64,000 nt of DNA from Agarivorans sp. TSD2052 (GCF_023238625.1 NZ_CP096670.1:1849501-1913500); one strand, 5' to 3'. Numbered from the stretch's first letter, positions 24,505-37,026 are shown. Numbers and translations: made by a program. Notes: generated by a model from the letters alone, not told the origin.

Positions 24505-25820
24505 TGAGCTTGGAGCTGAATTTTGAGGCCGATTTTCGGCCTCTTGCTGCAAGAATGCGACCCACTGAGTTAGCGCATTATGTGGGGCAGCAGCATATAT
24601 TGAGTAGTGACCAACCTTTGTTTAAAGCCATCGCTACCGGCCAGTTGCACTCAATGATCCTTTGGGGGCCTCCTGGCACCGGTAAAACAACCATTGCTGA
24701 GTTAGCCGCTCATTATGCAGATGCAGAAGTTGAAAAAATATCCGCTGTTACCGGGGGGATTAAAGAGGTCAGAGCTGCTATTGAGCGGGCTCAACAAAAT
24801 CAACAAGTCAGCCGCCGCACTATTTTATTTGTTGATGAAGTGCATCGCTTTAATAAAAGTCAGCAAGATGCATTTTTACCTTACGTAGAAAACGGTACAG
24901 TTATTTTTGTTGGCGCAACCACCGAAAACCCTTCTTTTGAATTAAATAACGCCTTGTTATCGAGAGCGAAAACTTATGTGCTGCGCTCGCTCGATAGTAC
25001 GGCCATATTGCAACTCTTAGATCGAGCGATTAATCATGATCAGATCCTCAAGCAGCAAGGGCTTAGCTTTGAAGAGGGCGTATTAGACGCTTTAGCAAAC
25101 TTGGTGAGCGGGGATGCGCGCAGAGCCCTCAATTTGTTAGAAATGATGGCTGAACTAGCCGAAACCAACGAACACGGCAAGTATTTGAGCTTTGCGCTAC
25201 TGAAACAAGTAGCGGGAGAGCGTTATAGCCATATCGACAAAGGCGGGGATAAGTTCTACGACTTATTGTCGGCTTTACACAAATCGATTCGCGGGTCAGC
25301 GCCTGATGCAGCGTTATATTGGTATAGCCGTATACTTGAAGCCAGTGGTGACCCTTTATCGGTTGCCCGTCGTTGTTTAGCTATTGCCTCAGAAGATGTC
25401 GGTAATGCTGATCCTAGAGCGATGCAAATCGCTGTTAGCGCCTGGGACTGCTTTACTCGAGTCGGCGCTGCCGAAGGAGAGAGAGCTATTGCGCAAGCGG
25501 TGGTGTACTTGGCTTGTGCACCCAAAAGTAATGCCGTATACACGGCCTTTAAAGCGGCTCGGATTGCCGCTAAAGAGCACGGTGATGCTGACGTTCCGGT
25601 GCACTTGCGTAACGCCCCCACTAAATTAATGGCTGAACTTGGCTACGGCGCGGAGTATCGCTACGCGCATGATGAGCCAAACGCTTATGCCGCAGGGCAG
25701 CAATACATGCCTGAAGGCTTACAAGGGCATCAGTTTTATTATCCCCAAGCGCGTGGTTTAGAAAAGCAGATTGCAGAAAAGCTTCGTTACTTAAAAGATT
25801 TAGACCAACACGCCAAGTAA
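24504..25820 (+). CDS. rarA: replication-associated recombination protein A (MgsA/RarA)
   Basis: The 438-residue AAA+ ATPase acts at stalled forks. Walker [11 protein letters not shown] near 52, Walker [17 protein letters not shown] near 107, sensor 1 [10 protein letters not shown] near 132 and the C-terminal tetramerisation part ([28 protein letters not shown]). The ATG overlaps the lolA stop (TAATG), so it is coupled to lolA. Confidence 0.96.
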   Translation: MSLELNFEADFRPLAARMRPTELAHYVGQQHILSSDQPLFKAIATGQLHSMILWGPPGTGKTTIAELAAHYADAEVEKISAVTGGIKEVRAAIERAQQNQQVSRRTILFVDEVHRFNKSQQDAFLPYVENGTVIFVGATTENPSFELNNALLSRAKTYVLRSLDSTAILQLLDRAINHDQILKQQGLSFEEGVLDALANLVSGDARRALNLLEMMAELAETNEHGKYLSFALLKQVAGERYSHIDKGGDKFYDLLSALHKSIRGSAPDAALYWYSRILEASGDPLSVARRCLAIASEDVGNADPRAMQIAVSAWDCFTRVGAAEGERAIAQAVVYLACAPKSNAVYTAFKAARIAAKEHGDADVPVHLRNAPTKLMAELGYGAEYRYAHDEPNAYAAGQQYMPEGLQGHQFYYPQARGLEKQIAEKLRYLKDLDQHAK

Positions 25821-25856
25821 CCGACTACTTATCGAAACTATTTTCTTTTTATTACC

Positions 25857-25879
25857 CAATCTAGTGGAAAGCTAGATTG
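25857..25879. other. stem-loop between rarA and serS
   Basis: Eight-bp perfect stem CAATCTAG / CTAGATTG with a seven-base loop, 37 bp after the rarA stop. No T-run follows on the plus strand, so terminator function is uncertain. Confidence 0.4.
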
Positions 25880-26014
25880 TGTCTACTAGTAGTTGCTTTA
25901 TAATAAGCAAGTTTTGTAAACCATACATTTAGCGGTGTTTTAGACATTGAATAGGGATTTGTTGTCTCCAACATTGCTAGTAATTAACTATTTGAATTGG
26001 AAGTAGGTTATTGA

Positions 26015-27304
<1,290 letters not shown>

Positions 27305-27322
27305 TGTGCAGTAAAGCCAACA

Positions 27323-27347
27323 AAAGCGCCCTTAGGCGCTTTTTTTG
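27323..27347 (+). terminator. intrinsic terminator after serS
   Basis: AAAAGCGCC / GGCGCTTTTTTT with a CTTA loop, 20 bp past the serS stop. The following 135 bp to the tusE end show nothing clear. Confidence 0.9.
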
Positions 27348-27482
27348 TTTTAGCACTTATCCAATGCCCAGCTAATCTGGTCTGTTTATGGTGTAGTGGA
27401 TTTGAAGTTAATCGCAACGCCAACAAGACGGTCAGCATCCAATCTATGTAACCAATCGCGCATAGAAGCGGCAGAGTAGGCT

Positions 27483-27812
27483 TCAAATACACTTAACGGG
27501 TTTTGGTAAGCCTGCCACTTTAGTCGCTTGCTTGGCGGGTCCCTCAGGAAACAATTTGTATAAGTAACGACTGTTCCCCTTGTCTGGGCCAAACTTGTTC
27601 GCCATCGCTTTTACTAGCGCTCGCATCGCCGGAGAGGTATTAAATTCTAAATAGAAATTACGCACAAACCTAACCACTTCCCAGTGGGCCTCGGTCATGT
27701 CTATATTTTCAAGCTGAGCAATATGCGCCGCTAAATCTTCAGACCAAACATCTAATTCAAGTAAATAACCATTTTTATCGGTTTGGTAGTGTTGGCCGTT
27801 AAATTCAATCAT
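27483..27812 (-). CDS. tusE: sulfurtransferase TusE (DsrC family)
   Basis: The 109-residue protein ends [10 protein letters not shown], with the conserved penultimate Cys that carries persulfide. Body motifs [30 protein letters not shown] and [18 protein letters not shown] match E. coli TusE. It passes sulfur from TusBCD to MnmA (encoded here at 10092-11195) for tRNA 2-thiolation. Followed downstream on the same strand by nothing and preceded by yccS. Confidence 0.95.
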   Translation of the reverse strand: MIEFNGQHYQTDKNGYLLELDVWSEDLAAHIAQLENIDMTEAHWEVVRFVRNFYLEFNTSPAMRALVKAMANKFGPDKGNSRYLYKLFPEGPAKQATKVAGLPKPVKCI

Positions 27813-27852
27813 GGAAAACTGACTTGCCTTGTAACATGGTGATAGGGGGAGT

Positions 27853-29922
27853 TTACCATTTACCGTTCAACAGTAACTGGCGAATTTCTTTTAGATCTTT
27901 GCCAATCAACTGCAGCTGATAAGCAATGAGCAGCTCATTACCGACTAATTGCGGCAGCAACTGATTGATAGAACGCATCAATGTGTCGTGCTGTAAGCTC
28001 AAGCTTGGTCGCTGAGCCGATTTTAATAATAAGTAATCATGCATTACGATTAACTCATCTTGGAAGCGTTCACCTAAAGCCGCCAAACTTTGGGCGGCTT
28101 GGCTAGATTGTAATTGGCTGCGGTGAGTCGATAAAGCCGACAAGTGGGATAACAAGTGATGGCTTAGACCCACTAATTGATAGAGTTCAGGTGAAAGGCG
28201 CTGTTTGGCGCTGGGCTCTGCCAGCATATGTTGCCAATGCCTCACTAACTCAGCTTCACTTTGATATGCATGGTAACGGCTTAAACGGAATTCTGTGCTC
28301 TCTTCGGCTGACTGGTTAAAATATTGCTCAAATATAGCGCGTTGGTATGCTGCAATATTGGTAAATAATTGACTGATAATTTTGCGGCTTTGCTTATGTT
28401 GCCAGTCGGGCCAGAGATAGCGCATCGCGGTTAATGCCATCAACGCACCAATAATGGTAACAATAGTTCTTACCGCTAAGGCTTCATTGGCAGGGTAACC
28501 TTGAATGTCTAGCGACATGGCAACAAAGATGGTTATCACTGCTACCGAAATCGCATAGTTAACATGAAAGAATAAGAAAAACAGTAGGACTAAGCCGGGT
28601 AGTAAGGCTGTGGTAACAAGATCAGGTAGTGCCAAAAAGCTCAAACCTGCCGCTAGTATCACGCCAATTATAGTGCCGTATACTCGCTTATCTACGCGTT
28701 TTTTAGTGTCGTGATAATTGGGTTTAACAACCAGTAAGCAACTTAGCATTAACCAGTATGCGTGCTCGTCGCCAACCCCTTGAATCATCCCATAAGCGAC
28801 CAACATAATGGTCGCCATTCTCAAGGCATGGCGATTAACGGATAAACTAAAATCGAAGAGCTGTTGAAAGTATTGCTTTAACGAAATGGCTCTAAAGGGG
28901 GAAAACTTTTGTTCAGGCTCGGGGAAGTGCTGTTCGTGAAAACATAAGGCCGTCACTTTTTTTAAATTTTTAAGCATATAGGCAAAACGAGGAGGAACGT
29001 CTTTTAAGTTAGCACGTGACCTTTCAATGTCATCAATGGCGAGGTTCAATTCCTCCTCTACTTCACTGTTTACCTTATTCGCGCCAATGACACGGGCTAT
29101 TTTTACTAATACCGTACGTGTTTCGGCTAGCAAGGTTCTAGGGAGTACTTTTTGTAGGCGTTGATAATCTAAATGCGAAGAACTTAAGCGTTCGTGTAAT
29201 AACTGAGCCTTAAAGAAGCGGTCCATCTGGCTAGAGCCAACCTGCTGTTTGTTACGTTGCTGGTATACGTACAAACCATGTCGTATTACGCCGAGTTGTT
29301 CGGCAATATCGGCGCTTTGTGCCGTTAATTTTACTTGGATATCGTTGATGTTCGATTCACGTTGAAACAAACGTGTTTTAGTTAGCTGATATAAGCTGAT
29401 TTGGCGAAAAATTTGATCTAATTGCTTATCTAGCCAACGCGTTGGGTATAGCGCATTGATTAATAATGACAATAAGGCATAGCTCAAAGCCCCAATGACA
29501 AGCCATAAAGGTTGTTGCCATGGGTTAGCGTAAGTGCTGTAGCCCAGCATGGTATAGATAGCGATGATTAACGAACATAAGGAAATGGCACCGTATTTTT
29601 GTCCTAATACCGGCATCCGCATAAATAAATAGGTAGAGCTAAATAAGCCCAATGCGAATAACCAAGGCCAAGGAAAGAGTAGGGTGACCGATACACTAGC
29701 TAAAGTGAAACTGAACGCCATTAACAGGGTGCTTTGTCGGCGGTGCTGATAAAAATCGGGGCTGTCAGAAAGGCCTGCGGCAACCACACCCAATGTCGCA
29801 GTGAGGGCGATATCAAGATTGAACACTAGGCCAAGGCTTAAAATAAGCGTAGCAAGGCCTGCTGCTTTTAAAGCTATCGTCCAGTTGAGTTTTGAAGCGT
29901 CAATAGGGAGTGTTAAGGCCAT
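27853..29922 (-). CDS. yccS: YccS-type FUSC-family inner-membrane protein
   Basis: The 689-residue protein has two blocks of hydrophobic segments (about 12-160 and 370-500) separated by a helical cytoplasmic region of about 200 residues, then a C-terminal soluble domain: the YccS/YhfK layout (E. coli YccS is 717). The second block shows the FUSC pattern [32 protein letters not shown]. Function unknown; FUSC relatives are linked to efflux of aromatic acids. Neighbouring yccA and tusE are also neighbours of yccS in E. coli. Confidence 0.88.
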   Translation of the reverse strand: MALTLPIDASKLNWTIALKAAGLATLILSLGLVFNLDIALTATLGVVAAGLSDSPDFYQHRRQSTLLMAFSFTLASVSVTLLFPWPWLFALGLFSSTYLFMRMPVLGQKYGAISLCSLIIAIYTMLGYSTYANPWQQPLWLVIGALSYALLSLLINALYPTRWLDKQLDQIFRQISLYQLTKTRLFQRESNINDIQVKLTAQSADIAEQLGVIRHGLYVYQQRNKQQVGSSQMDRFFKAQLLHERLSSSHLDYQRLQKVLPRTLLAETRTVLVKIARVIGANKVNSEVEEELNLAIDDIERSRANLKDVPPRFAYMLKNLKKVTALCFHEQHFPEPEQKFSPFRAISLKQYFQQLFDFSLSVNRHALRMATIMLVAYGMIQGVGDEHAYWLMLSCLLVVKPNYHDTKKRVDKRVYGTIIGVILAAGLSFLALPDLVTTALLPGLVLLFFLFFHVNYAISVAVITIFVAMSLDIQGYPANEALAVRTIVTIIGALMALTAMRYLWPDWQHKQSRKIISQLFTNIAAYQRAIFEQYFNQSAEESTEFRLSRYHAYQSEAELVRHWQHMLAEPSAKQRLSPELYQLVGLSHHLLSHLSALSTHRSQLQSSQAAQSLAALGERFQDELIVMHDYLLLKSAQRPSLSLQHDTLMRSINQLLPQLVGNELLIAYQLQLIGKDLKEIRQLLLNGKW

Positions 29923-29928
29923 AAATGA

Positions 29929-29954
29929 AAACGCCCTGTACAGGACAGGGCGTA
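29929..29954 (-). terminator. probable terminator between yccA and yccS
   Basis: ACGCCCTGT / ACAGGGCGT nine-bp stem, followed on the minus strand by TTTTCATTT, 21 bp after the yccA stop and 8 bp before the yccS start. Either a partial terminator or an attenuator within a yccA-yccS transcript. Confidence 0.6.
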
Positions 29955-29974
29955 ATTATCCTTGTGCAAGCTAT

Positions 29975-30640
29975 CTAGTCGTCGTTCAAAAAGCCTAGTA
30001 TTTGCAATAAGTGTACGAAAATATTAAATATATTCAAGTACATAGATATAGTAGCTCGAATATAGTTGGTCTCGGTGCCGTTCATGATGTTACTGGTATC
30101 GTAAAGGATAAAGCCAGAAAACAGCATCACTGCCGCGCCGCTGATGGCTAAGCTAAGCATTGGTATTTGTAAGAAGATGTTAAGCAGCATGCTTACTACT
30201 AATACAATGACACCAGCCATTAAAAAGCCACTCATAAATGAGAAGTCTTTCTTGGTGGTCAGCACGTAGCCAGACAAGCCAAAGAAGATTAAGCCAGTCA
30301 TGCCCAAGGCTTGCATTACAATGGCGCCGCCTTGTGGGATCTGTAAGTAGAAGCTTAACAATGGGCCTAAAGAGGCACCCATTAGCGAAGTAAATACAAA
30401 GGTCCAAACAAGTCCCATAGACGAGTTAATGCTGCGAGGTATTACAAAAAATACGATGACCATCGCGGCAACCATCATACCAATAGATGCCATTTGGCCA
30501 ATTCCGGCGACTACCGCAAAGAACGCTGCGATTGCACTGGTAAACAAGGTCATCGACAATAACGCGTAAGTGTTACGCAAAACCTTATTGGTCTCCAGCT
30601 TCGATGCAGCGCTATAGTTTATCGTGCTAGGCTGATTCAT
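29975..30640 (-). CDS. yccA: Bax inhibitor-1 family protein YccA
   Basis: The 221-residue inner-membrane protein has about seven hydrophobic segments and the BI-1 family C-terminus (ILYDTSNIMNGTETNYIRATISMYLNIFNIFVHLLQILG). In E. coli YccA is a substrate and modulator of the FtsH protease and protects SecY during translocon jamming. Length matches E. coli YccA (219). Confidence 0.93.
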   Translation of the reverse strand: MNQPSTINYSAASKLETNKVLRNTYALLSMTLFTSAIAAFFAVVAGIGQMASIGMMVAAMVIVFFVIPRSINSSMGLVWTFVFTSLMGASLGPLLSFYLQIPQGGAIVMQALGMTGLIFFGLSGYVLTTKKDFSFMSGFLMAGVIVLVVSMLLNIFLQIPMLSLAISGAAVMLFSGFILYDTSNIMNGTETNYIRATISMYLNIFNIFVHLLQILGFLNDD

Positions 30641-30790
30641 TCATTTCACTCCGTAGTTGACTGAGTTGTTTGTTAGTTTTGTTAAAACGAATAGCTAGTA
30701 TAACGATATTTTTGCTAAAGAAAATCAAATCCGACATCTAAAAAGCTTCTCTCGTGTCACCAAAACATCACTGAGCAATAGATTTTAAGA

Positions 30791-30816
30791 TTAAGCGGCT
30801 TAAAGATGCCGCTTAA
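30791..30816. other. inverted repeat upstream of ppaC
   Basis: Perfect nine-bp stem TTAAGCGGC / GCCGCTTAA with an eight-base loop in the 300-bp yccA-ppaC intergenic region. No adjacent T-run on either strand, so it is not a clear terminator. The rest of the gap should hold the two divergent promoters and shows no gene. Confidence 0.4.
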
Positions 30817-30940
30817 ATTCAATTGGCTTTTATACAAAAGGTAGTATTGCACTCATCCACGCATAGCCCTATGATCGAACTATACACGGGGCTTTTTGCC
30901 TATCCCTTTTGATTTACGATTAAAGTGAGACGGATAACAG

Positions 30941-31861
30941 ATGTTAGTACTAGGACACACTAATCCAGACTGCGATAGTATCGCTGGCGCGATATCTTTA
31001 GCAGAGTTATTAACCAAGCAAGGCACGCCTGCTACCGCGATTGCGCAAGGTGAACCGAACCCAGAAGCTCAATTTCTGTTAAATAAGATTGGCTTTGAAG
31101 CACCAGAAATCCGCACTGAAATTGCTGGTGAAGATGTCTGGCTTATTGATTACTCTGATTGGGGCCAAGCGCCGAAAGACGCTAAGAAAGCCAACATTCG
31201 CGGTATTGTTGATCACCATAAACTGGGGGATATAACCACGGCTGAGCCGGTTGAGTGTTGGATCCGCCCTGTTGGGTGTAGCTGTACTATTGTTTACAGC
31301 ATGTACCAAGCATCGAACATCATCCCAAGTAAAGAAGCTGCTACCTTAATGCTAGGTGCTATCTTAAGTGATACGGTTAAGTTTAATTCACCCACCTTTA
31401 CACCGATTGACCGCACCGCTGCTGAAGCATTAGCTGAATTAGCCGGTGTTGCTGACATTGACGCTTTTGCCGATGAGCAGTTTGCTGCCAAATCAGATGT
31501 AGCGTCAGTGCCTGCTGAAGAATTAGTACTTAGAGACCAAAAAGTTTACGAGATCAATGGTAAGCAGTTTGCTATCGCTCAATTAGAGTTAACCTCAGTG
31601 ACACCTGTTCTTGCTCGTTTAGACGAGTTAGAAACCGCTTTAGTGGCTCTTAAACAAGCCAACAACTACCATACTGCGTTAGTTGTACTCACTGATATCA
31701 CTACTTTAAATTCAACCGGTTTAATTTGTAGTGACGAAGCGGCCTTAGTGGCCTCTACGTTAGGTGGCACCATGGAAGGTTCTGTCATTGACCTGCCAGG
31801 TGTTGTTAGCCGTAAAAAGCAAATAATGCCGCCGTTACAACGACAGTTTGACGTGGTTTAA
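30941..31861 (+). CDS. ppaC: manganese-dependent inorganic pyrophosphatase (family II)
   Basis: The 306-residue DHH-superfamily enzyme hydrolyses pyrophosphate. Motifs: GHTNPDCDSI at 5-14 and IVDHHKLGD near 89 (Mn ligands), SDTVKFNSPT near 146, and the C-terminal substrate motif SRKKQIMPPL near 292. No CBS domains (those versions are longer). Enterics rely on the unrelated family I enzyme; family II is common in Vibrio-like marine relatives. Confidence 0.96.
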   Translation: MLVLGHTNPDCDSIAGAISLAELLTKQGTPATAIAQGEPNPEAQFLLNKIGFEAPEIRTEIAGEDVWLIDYSDWGQAPKDAKKANIRGIVDHHKLGDITTAEPVECWIRPVGCSCTIVYSMYQASNIIPSKEAATLMLGAILSDTVKFNSPTFTPIDRTAAEALAELAGVADIDAFADEQFAAKSDVASVPAEELVLRDQKVYEINGKQFAIAQLELTSVTPVLARLDELETALVALKQANNYHTALVVLTDITTLNSTGLICSDEAALVASTLGGTMEGSVIDLPGVVSRKKQIMPPLQRQFDVV

Positions 31862-31880
31862 TACCTAAACGATTGCATGA

Positions 31881-31907
31881 AGCCAGCCGACAGTGCTGGC
31901 TTTTTTG
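31881..31907 (+). terminator. intrinsic terminator after ppaC
   Basis: AGCCAGC / GCTGGCT stem with a seven-base loop then TTTTTT, 20 bp after the ppaC stop. Confidence 0.9.
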
Positions 31908-32370
31908 TAAGTGTAAGTTGGCTAACTTACTTTTGTAACTCAAGATAACCTTTTCAATAACAACCTCAGCTAATTTGATTTACAAATTACGTTATTTTAT
32001 TACGAGTTGACCAGCTTGACCCCATTGAGTGCAGATATAGTGAATTTTTCTGCAAAAATAATGAGAAAAAACGCGTTTTTTTAGCCGCTTATACAATTAT
32101 GTAAAAAAAAATCGTGTTTAATTTCAAGTCAAGTCTGAAATTCGGATTATATCTGTGGTAGCATTTCTTTTACTTTCGTGACGAATGGATTAGCTCCTGC
32201 GTTATTGAATGCTGTTGTTTTGGAGGTTTCTAGAATAATTGTCTGTGAATGGTGGTTGTTTACACATCATCAGTCGATGATGGGGCACCTCTTTAAATGA
32301 AAATACTATTAGTGTTCTACGACTTATTAGTCTGAATAACATTAATATAGCAGTAAATAGGAATTACTGG
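31908..32370 (+). promoter_or_regulatory. long AT-rich gltB upstream region, 463 bp
   Basis: No credible gene. It is strongly AT-rich around 32040-32150 with several A and T tracts, as expected for a regulated promoter binding Lrp or IHF-like proteins. A small perfect hairpin CATCATC-AGTC-GATGATG lies at 32265-32282, about 90 bp before the gltB ATG. I cannot assign a transcription start. Confidence 0.5.
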
Positions 32371-35300
32371 ATGACAAACATAACTCAACACAATAAGAGC
32401 CTGTATAGGCCAGAATTCGAACACGATAGCTGTGGTATCGGATTTGTTGCCCATTTAAAAGGGCGTAAAAGTCATGATGTGATCGAAAACGCATTGACTA
32501 TGCTTACTTGCATGGAGCACCGTGGCGGTACTGGTTGTGACGTCGATAGCGGCGACGGCGCAGGTATTCTCATTCAGCTTCCTCACGAGTTTTTTAACGA
32601 AGAAGCCACTAAACTGGGTTTCAGCTTACCTAAACCCGGTGAGTACGGCGTGGGCATGGTTTACTTCCCAGCCGATGAAGCGATTCGTCGTGAATGTCGT
32701 GAAATTCTCAAACGTAATATTGAGAAACTAGGCTTAAGTTTATTAGGCTACCGAGTTGTTCCAAAAGATAACTCTAGCTTGGGTCAGGCCTCATTAGATA
32801 ATGAACCGCAAATTGAACAAGTGTTCATTGGGCGCCCGGCCGATCTAGACCAGCAAATATTCGAACGTAAACTGTTTGTATTACGCAAATACACACTGCA
32901 CATTGCTGACGCAACCGTTGCGGGTGTCAGTGAAGACTTCTACATGGCGTCTATGTCTTCACGTACCATCGTTTATAAAGGGCAGTTAACCACCGCTCAG
33001 GTACGTAAATATTACTTAGATTTACAAGACCCGCGTGTGGTTTCGGCTATTGCCATGTTCCACTCTCGTTTCTCTACTAATACCTTCCCTGCTTGGCGTT
33101 TAGCCCAGCCTTTCCGTTACATTGCCCACAATGGTGAAATTAACACTGTTAAAGGGAATGTAAACTGGATGCGAGCGCGCGAATCATTGCTTGCAAGTGT
33201 TAACTTCAGTAAAGAAGAACTGGATATGATTAATCCAGTTTGTGATATCTCACGATCAGATTCAGCTAACCTAGATATGTGTGTTGAATTGCTTGTACTT
33301 AGCGGCCGTCCGTTAGAACAAGTGATGATGATGGTGGTGCCAGAAGCATGGCAAACTCAAGATGACATGGACCCAGTGAAACGTGCCTTCTACGAGTACT
33401 ACTCTTGCATGATGGAACCTTGGGATGGTCCTGCTTCAATTTCATTTACTAATGGTAAAGTCATTGGCGCAACATTAGACCGTAACGGCTTACGTCCTTC
33501 TCGCTACTTAGTGACAGACGATGGCTTGGTTGTCATGGGCTCAGAAACTGGCGCATTGGTTGTAGACCAATCTAAAGTGGTACAAAAAGGCCGTTTACAG
33601 CCGGGTAAAATCTTCATTGCAGATTTAGAGCAAGGTCGAATCATCGCTGATGACGAAGTAAAACACACTGTGTGTTCTAGCCAGCCTTATGGCAAGTGGG
33701 TAGAAGAAAACAAGATTGTTTTAGATGATTTGCCGTTACCACAAGGCTACGATCGTTTTGCTACTCAGCATAGCCTAGAGAAGCGTCAAAAAGCCTTTGG
33801 TTATAGCCTAGAAGATATCAACGCAATATTGAAACCAATGGTGGGTACGTCTAAAGAACCTTTAGGTGCAATGGGTACAGATACGCCTTTGGCGATTTTA
33901 TCTGACAAAAACCCACACCTATCGCATTACTTTAAGCAGTTGTTTGCTCAGGTAACTAATCCGCCAATTGACCCTATTCGTGAAGAAATGGTGATGTCTT
34001 TACGTACTTACGTAGGCGCTGATTTAAACTTACTTGAAGAAACTCCGCTGCATTGCCGCAAGGTAGAAATCAAGCAACCAGTGTTATCTAACGAGCAGTT
34101 AGCTAAGCTACGTAGCATTGACCATAACCACTTCCAAGCGGCAACTATTCATACAACTTTCCACGCTTCTGGCGCAGAAAACGACCTTGAGAAAGCCTTA
34201 GAGCGTATTTGTCGTCATGCTAAAGATGCCGTAGACGATGGCTTCTCAATTCTTATTTTGAGTGACCGTAAAGTAGACAGCGACCACGCTGCCGTACCGT
34301 CGGTATTAGCCACAGCGGCTGTTCACCATTACTTAATTCGTGAAGGTATTCGTGCTCACGCTGACTTAATTGTTGAATCAGGTGATATACGTGAAACACA
34401 TCACTTAGCGACGGTATTAGGCTACGGCGCTGCTGCAGTTAACCCGTACTTAGCCATTGAAACCTTGCTAGATATGCGTGACCAAGCAATTATTGATAGC
34501 GGCATGTCTAACGACGATGTTATTTCGCGTTACACTAATGCGGTAAATAGCGGCTTGTTAAAAATCTTCTCGAAGATGGGGATTTCTACCCTTCAGTCGT
34601 ACCAAGGCGCGCAAATTTTTGAAGCCTTAGGTATTAACTCTGACGTGGTTAAAAAATACTTCACTGGTACGGTAACCCGTATTGAAGGCTTAAGCTTAGA
34701 TGGTATTGCTACCGAAGCTTTAAACCGTCACCGCGAAGGTTTCCCAGCTGACGATAATCCGTTCAGCGACCTGATCCTTAAAACCGGTGGTGACTACGCT
34801 TGGCGCAAAGACGGCGAACGTCACTTATTTAACCCAACGACTATTCGCTTGTTACAAAATGCTTCGTCGACTAACGACTATAAAGTATTTAAAGAATATG
34901 CGGCCAATGTAGATAACCAAGCTAAAGAAGCCTTCACTTTACGTGGCTTATTGAAGTTTAAAACTGATCGCCCAAGTGTGCCGCTAGACGAAGTAGAGTC
35001 AGCTGAGAATATCCTTAAGCGTTTTGCTACAGGTGCAATGAGCTTCGGTTCTATTTCTTGGGAAGCGCACACCACGCTAGCTATTGCGATGAACCGCATT
35101 GGTGGTAAGAGTAACTCAGGTGAGGGCGGTGAAGACCCCATTCGCTTCAAGCCAATGGAAAACGGCGACTCGATGATCTCTAAGATCAAGCAGGTTGCTT
35201 CTGGTCGCTTTGGTGTGACCAGCCATTATTTGGCTAACGCTGAAGAGCTTCAAATTAAAATGGCTCAAGGTGCCAAGCCTGGCGAAGGCGGTCAATTACC

Positions 35301-37017
35301 GGGTGATAAAGTCGATGCATGGATTGGTAAAACACGTGGTTCAACACCGGGTGTTGGTCTAATTTCACCACCGCCTCACCACGACATTTACTCGATCGAA
35401 GATTTAGCTCAGCTAATCTACGATTTGAAAAATGCTAACCGCGACGCACGTATTAACGTTAAGTTAGTATCAGAAGCGGGCGTAGGTACGATTGCTTCTG
35501 GTGTATGTAAAGGTTATGCCGACGTAGTGCTTATTGCTGGCTACGATGGTGGTACGGGTGCATCTCCACTTAGCTCAATTAAACATGCGGGTCTGCCGTG
35601 GGAGCTTGGTCTAGCCGAGACTCACCAAACGCTGATTCAAAATAAACTACGTAGCCGTATTACGGTACAAGCCGATGGCCAACTCAAAACACCACGCGAT
35701 TTGGCTGTAGCGACGTTACTTGGTGCCGAAGAGTGGGGCGTAGCAACCGCAGCGCTGGTGGTTGAAGGTTGTACCATGATGCGTAAGTGTCACTTGAACA
35801 CTTGTCCGGTGGGTATTGCTACGCAAGACCGTCGTTTGCGTGAGCGTTACGCTGGTCAAGTTGACCACGTTGTTAACTTCTTCCAGATGATGGTTGAAGG
35901 CTTACGTGAGATTATGGCTGAACTTGGTTTCCGCACCATCAATGAGATGGTTGGTCAAAGTCAATGCTTAACACCGCGTACAGACGTTGATCATTGGAAA
36001 TATAAAGGCGTAGATTTATCGCCAATCTTGTATAAAGCCGATGATAGCGGTAACGAAACACTTTACTGTAGCCAAGAGCAAAAACACTTAATTCACGACA
36101 TTGTTGACCGTCAGTTAATTAAAGATGCAGCTCCAGCACTAGAGTCTGGTGAAGCGGTATCGTTAAGTTCTGACATTATCAATACTAACCGTAGTGTTGG
36201 TACCATGTTGTCGAATGAGATTTCTAAGCGTTATGGTGCAGAAGGTCTGCCAGAAGATACGATTAAGGTTAAATTTAGCGGTAGTGCTGGCCAAAGCTTT
36301 GGTACGTTTGCTGCCAAGGGCATCAAGTTTGAACTTGAAGGCGATGCCAATGACTACTTCGGTAAAGGTTTATCTGGCGCCAAGTTAGTGGTTTATCCTG
36401 ATGCGAATGCCCCATTTGAAGCACGTAAGAACATCATTGTAGGTAACGTTGCCTTCTTTGGTGGTACTTCTGGTGAAGCTTACATCCGTGGTATTGCAGG
36501 CGAGCGCTTCTGTGTGCGTAACTCTGGTGTAACCGCTATCGTTGAGGGTGTTGGTGACCACGGTTGTGAATACATGACTGGTGGTAAAGCGGTTATTCTT
36601 GGTGAAACAGGCCGTAACTTCGCCGCAGGTATGTCTGGTGGTGTTGCTTACGTACTTGATCGCAGCAAGCAGTTTGCTTCTCGTTGTAACATGGAAATGG
36701 TTAGGTTAGGTGGCATTGAAGATGCTGCTGAAGCTGCCGAGTTGAAAGCCCTAATTGAAAATCACTTAGCGCATACTGGTTCAGATGTCGCTAAAGAGTT
36801 GCTAGAAGATTGGGACAATGCCTTAAGCTTGTTTGTTCGTGTAATGCCTACCGATTACGAACGTATGCAAAATTACATGAAAGAGGCGAAAGCGACAGGT
36901 GAATTCGAGTCGGATTATGACGTTGCAGTAGCAGCATTCGATATGCACCTTGATAGCGTCGCGCAAGCGAAAAAAGCCAAGGCTGAGCAAGCCAAACAAA
37001 AAGCTGAAGCGGTTTAG
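32371..37017 (+). CDS. gltB: glutamate synthase (NADPH) large subunit
   Basis: The 1548-residue enzyme makes two glutamates from glutamine and 2-oxoglutarate. A short propeptide (20 residues) precedes catalytic Cys21 in HDSCGIGF, the N-terminal nucleophile of the glutaminase domain (21 to about 430). A central domain, an FMN synthase domain (about 860-1280, EAGVGTIASGVCKGYADVVLIAGYDGGTGASP) and a C-terminal GXGXG helix domain follow. The [3Fe-4S] cysteines are Cys1134, Cys1140 and Cys1145 (C-x5-C-x4-C). Nine bp ahead of gltD. Confidence 0.97.
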   Translation: MTNITQHNKSLYRPEFEHDSCGIGFVAHLKGRKSHDVIENALTMLTCMEHRGGTGCDVDSGDGAGILIQLPHEFFNEEATKLGFSLPKPGEYGVGMVYFPADEAIRRECREILKRNIEKLGLSLLGYRVVPKDNSSLGQASLDNEPQIEQVFIGRPADLDQQIFERKLFVLRKYTLHIADATVAGVSEDFYMASMSSRTIVYKGQLTTAQVRKYYLDLQDPRVVSAIAMFHSRFSTNTFPAWRLAQPFRYIAHNGEINTVKGNVNWMRARESLLASVNFSKEELDMINPVCDISRSDSANLDMCVELLVLSGRPLEQVMMMVVPEAWQTQDDMDPVKRAFYEYYSCMMEPWDGPASISFTNGKVIGATLDRNGLRPSRYLVTDDGLVVMGSETGALVVDQSKVVQKGRLQPGKIFIADLEQGRIIADDEVKHTVCSSQPYGKWVEENKIVLDDLPLPQGYDRFATQHSLEKRQKAFGYSLEDINAILKPMVGTSKEPLGAMGTDTPLAILSDKNPHLSHYFKQLFAQVTNPPIDPIREEMVMSLRTYVGADLNLLEETPLHCRKVEIKQPVLSNEQLAKLRSIDHNHFQAATIHTTFHASGAENDLEKALERICRHAKDAVDDGFSILILSDRKVDSDHAAVPSVLATAAVHHYLIREGIRAHADLIVESGDIRETHHLATVLGYGAAAVNPYLAIETLLDMRDQAIIDSGMSNDDVISRYTNAVNSGLLKIFSKMGISTLQSYQGAQIFEALGINSDVVKKYFTGTVTRIEGLSLDGIATEALNRHREGFPADDNPFSDLILKTGGDYAWRKDGERHLFNPTTIRLLQNASSTNDYKVFKEYAANVDNQAKEAFTLRGLLKFKTDRPSVPLDEVESAENILKRFATGAMSFGSISWEAHTTLAIAMNRIGGKSNSGEGGEDPIRFKPMENGDSMISKIKQVASGRFGVTSHYLANAEELQIKMAQGAKPGEGGQLPGDKVDAWIGKTRGSTPGVGLISPPPHHDIYSIEDLAQLIYDLKNANRDARINVKLVSEAGVGTIASGVCKGYADVVLIAGYDGGTGASPLSSIKHAGLPWELGLAETHQTLIQNKLRSRITVQADGQLKTPRDLAVATLLGAEEWGVATAALVVEGCTMMRKCHLNTCPVGIATQDRRLRERYAGQVDHVVNFFQMMVEGLREIMAELGFRTINEMVGQSQCLTPRTDVDHWKYKGVDLSPILYKADDSGNETLYCSQEQKHLIHDIVDRQLIKDAAPALESGEAVSLSSDIINTNRSVGTMLSNEISKRYGAEGLPEDTIKVKFSGSAGQSFGTFAAKGIKFELEGDANDYFGKGLSGAKLVVYPDANAPFEARKNIIVGNVAFFGGTSGEAYIRGIAGERFCVRNSGVTAIVEGVGDHGCEYMTGGKAVILGETGRNFAAGMSGGVAYVLDRSKQFASRCNMEMVRLGGIEDAAEAAELKALIENHLAHTGSDVAKELLEDWDNALSLFVRVMPTDYERMQNYMKEAKATGEFESDYDVAVAAFDMHLDSVAQAKKAKAEQAKQKAEAV

Positions 37018-37026
37018 GAGAGAGAC

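Noticed and set aside
25857-25879. Rho-independent terminator after rarA
   Set aside because: The stem is good but no T-run follows; listed only as a stem-loop.
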